Source: Chloroflexota bacterium (GTDB lineage Bacteria; Chloroflexota; Dehalococcoidia; SHYB01). Taken from it: a stretch of DNA of 9,195 bases. Below the pieces are notes generated by a model. It was not told where the DNA came from. It did not search any database and worked only from the letters and a program-made list of their open reading frames with translations. Made by a program: the position numbers and the translations under genes. Positions 6,555 to 9,195 of the stretch are shown piece after piece. Where the stretch lies: positions 1 to 9,195 of the forward strand of contig JACQEE010000210.1 in assembly GCA_016200725.1 (NCBI GenBank), in the 5' to 3' direction. The first letter of the stretch is position 1; every line of letters begins with the position of its first letter.

Positions 6555-7016
6555 ATGAAGATGCCTACGAGCAAGCGGTGGCTTATGTTGCCTGTAGCCG
6601 CCGGCCTAGTCGGAGTCAGTGTGGTTGGCGGGACGGTGCTTGCCCAGAATTCGCGCGGTACGTCAACGCCGACTCCTGACCAGAACGCGCAGCAGCAGTC
6701 GAGTGAAACCCGCCTGCGGAACTTTCTGGATAACGCCGTCAAGAGCGGGCGGCTTACCCAGGCTCAGGCGGACGAACTCAAGACGTGGTACAACTCGCGG
6801 CCGAAGGACGTACCGATGGACATCTTCGGGGGTCTTCGTGGCGGGCGAGGCGAGAGATCCGGGCATCAAGGCATGCCGAACGCAATGCCGAAAGACAAAG
6901 GCGAGAACCCTGGCACCTACTCAGGGTCGAACAGGCCTGGTCGGCCGCATGGGAATCCTGCCAACCGGGGCACCAGCCCAGCTTCGAGCACACCTTCGAG
7001 TTCGACCAACACCTAA
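6555..7016 (+). CDS. Small exported protein of unknown function with basic Gly/Pro/Ser-rich tail
   Basis: A 153-residue protein I cannot assign to a named family. Residues 1-30 look like a Sec signal peptide: basic start (MKMPTSKRW), hydrophobic core, and VLAQN giving a likely signal peptidase I site after A30. A polar Thr/Pro/Gln spacer (about 33-50) leads to a short helical segment, RLRNFLDNAVKSGRLTQAQ (53-71), extended by ADELKTWYNSRP; this GRLTQAQADELK pattern resembles helical repeats in many small secreted actinobacterial and Chloroflexota proteins. Residues from about 92 are low complexity, rich in Gly, Arg, Pro, Asn and Ser, ending in a Ser/Thr run. The ATG at 6555 is chosen because GGAGAAGGA lies 8 nt upstream and the signal peptide starts there; the frame is open further upstream to 6393 through the promoter and leader. 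It ends just before a large palindrome shared with convergent proS. Confidence 0.72.
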   Translation: MKMPTSKRWLMLPVAAGLVGVSVVGGTVLAQNSRGTSTPTPDQNAQQQSSETRLRNFLDNAVKSGRLTQAQADELKTWYNSRPKDVPMDIFGGLRGGRGERSGHQGMPNAMPKDKGENPGTYSGSNRPGRPHGNPANRGTSPASSTPSSSTNT

Positions 7017-7041
7017 CAGTCGACGAACACCGGTAACGCAC

Positions 7042-7073
7042 GAAGCGGGACGTGGATATCCACGTCCCGCTTC
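7042..7073. terminator. Perfect 32 bp palindrome, likely bidirectional terminator
   Basis: The 16-base arm GAAGCGGGACGTGGAT (7042-7057) is followed at once by its exact reverse complement (7058-7073). It lies between the convergent stops at 7016 and 7079-7081 and so can serve both genes. As RNA the innermost pairs would open into a small loop above a GC-rich stem. Neither side has a clear U-tract (the plus side continues CGTCCTT), so it may act as an intrinsic terminator of weak type or as a stabilising 3' hairpin. Confidence 0.65.
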
Positions 7074-7078
7074 CGTCC

Positions 7079-8590
7079 TTAATAGGCCTTCGCGAAGACG
7101 ACGCGTCCGGCCGACGGTTTGCCGGTCACCATGCAGCGGCCATCCTCTTTCGCTTGGTCGAAGGGAATCAGGCGAATCGTGGCCTTGGTCTCCTCGGCGA
7201 TGCGCTCCTCGGTCTCGCGTGTGCCGTCCCAGTGCGCCCACAGGAAGCAGCCGGGCTCCTCGATGCGCTTCTTGAAGTCGTCGTAGGAGTCCACGCGCTG
7301 ACTGTTGGCGTCGCGAAACTTGCGCGCGCGGTCGAGCAGATCGCCCTGCATCGTTTTGAGCAGTGCTTCGATGCGGGCTGGCGCTTCGGCGAGCGGCACG
7401 CCCATCATCTTGGCCTCTTTGCCGGGCAGGTCGCGGCGCGCGATCACGCATGAGCCCTGCGCCAGGTCTCGCGGGCCCAACTCGATGCGGATGGGGACGC
7501 CGCGCGTCTCCCACTCGTTGAACTTATAGCCCGGCTGGTGCTGCTCGCGGTCGTCGACCTTCACGACGAAGGGCTCGTGGTTGAGCCACTCGGTGCGTGG
7601 GAGGTTGCGGATCCCCTGCGCCAACTGCTGCGCCGCGGCCAGCACGGCCTCGCGCTCTTCAGCCTTGCGGTAGATCGGCACGATGACGACGTGGATCGGC
7701 GCAAGGCGCGGCGGCAGCACGAGGCCCTGGTCGTCGCTGTGCGTCATGATGAGCGCGCCGATGAGTCGCGTGGAGACGCCCCAACTGGTCGCCCAAGCAT
7801 ACTCGCGAGCGCCGGCCTGACTCTGGAACTGCACGTCGAAGGCCTTGGCAAAATTCTGGCCGAGAAAGTGGCTCGTGCCAGCCTGAAGCGCGCGCTTGTC
7901 CTGCATCATTGCCTCGATGCAGAGCGTGTAGACGGCGCCAGGGAACTTCTGGCCCTCGCTCTTGCGACCCGGCAACACCGGCACGGCCATCCACTCTTCG
8001 GCGAAGGTGCGGTAGACATCGAGCATGCGGCGCGTCTCTTCCTCGGCCTCCTGCTGGGTCGCGTGCGCGGTGTGACCTTCCTGCCAGAGGAACTCTCGCG
8101 TGCGCAAGAAGGGGCGCGTCCGCATCTCCCACCGCACGACGTTCGCCCACTGGTTAATGAGGAGCGGCAGGTCACGGTAACTCTGCACCCAGTTGCGATA
8201 GGTGTTCCAGATGATCGTCTCGGAGGTCGGACGGACGATCAGTTCCTCTTCGAGTTTCGCCTCCGGGTCGACCTGGATACCCTGGCCCGGTATCGCCTTC
8301 AGGCGGTAGTGGGTGACAACCGCGCACTCTTTGGCGAAGCCTTCAGCCATCTGCTCCTCTTTGGCCAAGAACGACTTGGGGATGAAGAGCGGGAAGTAGG
8401 CGTTCTCGTGGCCGGTGTCTTTGAACATCTTGTCGAGCGAGCGCTGTATGCGCTCCCAGATGGCATAACCGTGCGGCTTGAAGACCATGCAGCCGGGCAC
8501 ATCGGAGTTCTCGGCGAGCCCCGCGCGCTGCACGATGTCCAGGTACCACTGCGAGTAGTCGGTCGCGCGCGGCGTAATTTTCTCAGCCAT
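7079..8590 (-). CDS. proS: Prolyl-tRNA synthetase, type 3 (archaeal/eukaryotic-like)
   Basis: A 503-residue class II aminoacyl-tRNA synthetase that charges tRNA-Pro with proline in the cytoplasm. The short architecture without the bacterial insertion domain marks the type 3 form. Landmarks: N-terminal [15 protein letters not shown] (13-27), [10 protein letters not shown] (119-128), motif 2 [17 protein letters not shown] (161-177), the [14 protein letters not shown] segment (238-251), motif 3 [19 protein letters not shown] (271-289), an anticodon-binding domain from about 298, and a C-terminal zinc-like domain ending FAKAY. In that last domain the archaeal cysteine ligands are largely missing: WDGTRETE stands where a WCGxxxCE-type sequence would be, and C486 has no CxxC partner (CMVTG), so zinc is probably not bound; this form is known in bacterial type 3 enzymes. 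The ATG at 8590 has GAGGG 4 nt upstream. It begins 15 bp after the end of the broken toxin gene on the same strand. Confidence 0.95.
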   Translation of the reverse strand: MAEKITPRATDYSQWYLDIVQRAGLAENSDVPGCMVFKPHGYAIWERIQRSLDKMFKDTGHENAYFPLFIPKSFLAKEEQMAEGFAKECAVVTHYRLKAIPGQGIQVDPEAKLEEELIVRPTSETIIWNTYRNWVQSYRDLPLLINQWANVVRWEMRTRPFLRTREFLWQEGHTAHATQQEAEEETRRMLDVYRTFAEEWMAVPVLPGRKSEGQKFPGAVYTLCIEAMMQDKRALQAGTSHFLGQNFAKAFDVQFQSQAGAREYAWATSWGVSTRLIGALIMTHSDDQGLVLPPRLAPIHVVIVPIYRKAEEREAVLAAAQQLAQGIRNLPRTEWLNHEPFVVKVDDREQHQPGYKFNEWETRGVPIRIELGPRDLAQGSCVIARRDLPGKEAKMMGVPLAEAPARIEALLKTMQGDLLDRARKFRDANSQRVDSYDDFKKRIEEPGCFLWAHWDGTRETEERIAEETKATIRLIPFDQAKEDGRCMVTGKPSAGRVVFAKAY

Positions 8591-8605
8591 CGAACCCTCT
8601 CTGAC

Positions 8606-8805
8606 TCAATAGGCGTCTCTACGATGGACGACGGCAAGAACGTCAACGACGTCCGGCTGTGAAGCGAAGAATACTCGGTAGTCGCCAACTCGCAGCCGCA
8701 GGACCCGAGTCTATCGATCGCCTGTTTGATGCGCTGCCTCGCTATATCGTCAAGCTTCCGGAGATCACGCTGGGCCCGTGACGAGAAGACGACACGTCGA
8801 TTCAC
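8606..8805 (-). pseudogene. RelE/ParE-family toxin, inactivated by internal deletion and frameshift
   Basis: A remnant of a RelE/ParE-type mRNA-interferase toxin. From a GTG at 8805 the frame encodes MNRRVVFSSRAQRDLRKLDD and on through RIKQAIDRLG, the normal N-terminal half of the family. The same frame then becomes unrelated sequence and runs into proS. The expected C-terminal half appears in the -1 frame from about 8705: VLRLRVGDYRVFF followed by a strand ending VVHRRDAY and a TGA at 8606-8608. The two pieces give only about 67 residues against 80-95 for intact relatives. The missing part is about 18-20 residues normally between the second helix and the RLRVGDYR strand, including the usual K-L-x-G region. 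The -1 frame has a TAG directly before the junction, so the pieces are not simply overlapping frames. The GTG overlaps the antitoxin stop by 4 nt (GTGA), the normal antitoxin-toxin operon layout. Confidence 0.72.
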
Positions 8806-9077
8806 AGACCGAGCTCACGCTTCACTTGCTCCCATGGTTTCACGCGCCCGGCCTTGATATCAGCAATACCTTGTCGAATCGCTTTCTTGTCAGCGGCTGT
8901 CAGCGGCGCGTCGTCGTAAGGGGCGTTTGCCATCTTTTGTAGGAACGGATCGGCTAAATACTCGAGGTAGCGCTCTGCTGCCAGGACGTTCCGCTTCGGC
9001 AGTTCATCGACCAACAGGTGCAGACGGGCCTGTGGGTTCCGCTTTGGTTGTTTCAGCATTTTTCTTTGTGTCGCCAT
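8802..9077 (-). CDS. Antitoxin of a RelE/ParE-type toxin-antitoxin module
   Basis: A 91-residue protein with the layout of antitoxins that precede RelE/ParE toxins in Chloroflexota and cyanobacteria. It has a basic N-terminus (MATQRKMLKQPKRNPQ), a helical HLLVDELPKRNVLAAERYLEYL block (20-41) of the LHRLVDELPE...ALRFLEYL type, an acidic linker (NAPYDDAPLTAAD, 51-63), and a C-terminal helical toxin-binding tail (KAIRQGIADIKAG, then WEQVKRELGL). It would bind and neutralise the toxin and may bind its own promoter. The ATG at 9077 has GGGG a few bases upstream; an internal ATG at 9059 is an alternative that would drop six residues. It looks intact, with no stop or frameshift, although the toxin gene that overlaps its end by 4 nt is broken. 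It is divergent from the gene at the right edge. Confidence 0.75.
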   Translation of the reverse strand: MATQRKMLKQPKRNPQARLHLLVDELPKRNVLAAERYLEYLADPFLQKMANAPYDDAPLTAADKKAIRQGIADIKAGRVKPWEQVKRELGL

Positions 9078-9090
9078 AGCCCCGATATCG

Positions 9091-9108
9091 TAGCAGAACA
9101 GACTGCTA
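9091..9108. repeat. Inverted repeat between antitoxin and divergent gene, candidate operator
   Basis: TAGCAG (9091-9096) and CTGCTA (9103-9108) are perfect inverted arms with a 6 nt spacer. The repeat lies 14 bp before the antitoxin start and overlaps the candidate -10 of the rightward gene. This is the usual place for a toxin-antitoxin autoregulatory operator; binding by this antitoxin is inference. Confidence 0.4.
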
Positions 9109-9112
9109 TACT
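9104..9112 (+). promoter_or_regulatory. Candidate extended -10 promoter for the rightward edge gene
   Basis: TGCTATACT is an extended -10 (TGn plus TATACT, five of six to consensus). A start near 9119 would leave about 28 nt to the ATG at 9147, with TGGAGG (9135-9140) in between. No clear -35 was seen, which extended -10 promoters tolerate. Confidence 0.45.
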
Positions 9113-9146
9113 GCGCGCGACTTCATCCTTTGCCTGGAGGCGCGAC

Positions 9147-9195
9147 ATGCCCGACAACAACGAGATCGTCAGCAAGTTCTGCCAGGCGTGGTCGC
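9147..9195 (+). CDS. Start of a probable NTF2/SnoaL-like protein (partial)
   Basis: Only 16 codons are inside the window: MPDNNEIVSKFCQAWS. The start is supported by TGGAGG six nt upstream. The NxxIVxxFCxAWS pattern matches the N-terminal helix of NTF2-like proteins of the SnoaL/limonene-1,2-epoxide hydrolase type, small cone-shaped enzymes or ligand-binding proteins. With so little sequence the family is tentative and no function can be given. It continues past the right edge. Confidence 0.5.
   Translation, partial: MPDNNEIVSKFCQAWS

Noticed and set aside
7538..8662. 374-codon open frame on the plus strand opposite proS
   Set aside because: It is a mirror frame of a strongly supported synthetase gene in GC-rich DNA; its translation is Arg/Leu/Asp/Val-rich with no recognisable domain, and no ribosome binding site supports it.
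8680..8730. Programmed -1 frameshift restoring the toxin
   Set aside because: No slippery heptamer was seen at the junction, a TAG lies directly before the -1 frame segment, and about 20 residues of the fold are missing in either case.
8299..8805. 168-codon reading frame from the toxin start continuing into proS
   Set aside because: Only its first 34 or so residues resemble a protein family; the rest is the out-of-frame toxin C-terminus and then an alternate frame of proS.

Overview
This window reads as ordinary chromosomal DNA of a GC-rich bacterium. The set of families suggests an uncultivated Chloroflexota lineage (Dehalococcoidia or SAR202-like): an adenosylcobalamin-dependent ribonucleotide reductase as the RNR visible here, a type 3 prolyl-tRNA synthetase, a sterol-carrier-type thiolase paired with a DUF35 protein, an FmdB-type zinc ribbon, and a small secreted protein with a basic Gly/Pro/Ser-rich tail. 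This placement is inference from family content and composition; there is no rRNA or other marker gene to confirm it. No tRNA, CRISPR array or insertion sequence was recognised.

Layout, left to right. (1) 2-1093, plus strand: the C-terminal part of a sodium/calcium exchanger-family antiporter cut by the left edge. (2) 1099-1521, minus: an FmdB-family zinc ribbon protein, convergent with the exchanger (5 bp gap) and preceded by a good -35/-10 pair. (3) 1589-3203, plus: a two-gene unit of a thiolase-fold protein and its DUF35 Zn-ribbon/OB-fold partner. The thiolase active site looks like the Tyr/Tyr aldolase type rather than the Cys/His thiolase type. (4) 3339-4172, plus: a lipoprotein with two tandem cupredoxin domains, only the second with a full type 1 copper ligand set. 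(5) 4179-6284, minus: class II RNR (NrdJ), convergent with the lipoprotein. (6) 6285-6554: a 270 bp divergent intergenic region holding candidate promoters in both directions and a highly structured leader for the next gene. (7) 6555-7016, plus: a small exported protein of unknown function. (8) 7042-7073: a perfect 32 bp palindrome, a likely bidirectional terminator. (9) 7079-8590, minus: proS. (10) 8606-9077, minus: a RelE/ParE-type toxin-antitoxin module just upstream of proS and codirectional with it. The antitoxin looks intact; the toxin gene has lost an internal segment and its reading frame. (11) 9147-9195, plus: the first 16 codons of a probable NTF2/SnoaL-like protein, divergent from the antitoxin across a short inverted repeat.

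How the parts work together: most genes are single transcription units with unrelated roles (ion transport, nucleotide reduction, tRNA charging). The clear functional pair is thiolase plus DUF35, which in known relatives form a complex acting on acyl-CoA side chains, for example in sterol side-chain degradation. The toxin-antitoxin remnant may feed transcription into proS because only 15 bp separate the two. The observations most worth a second look are the broken toxin beside an intact antitoxin and proS, the half-degenerate tandem cupredoxin, the aldolase-like thiolase/DUF35 pair, and the structured leader at 6437-6554. I see no convincing wholly new multi-gene system.
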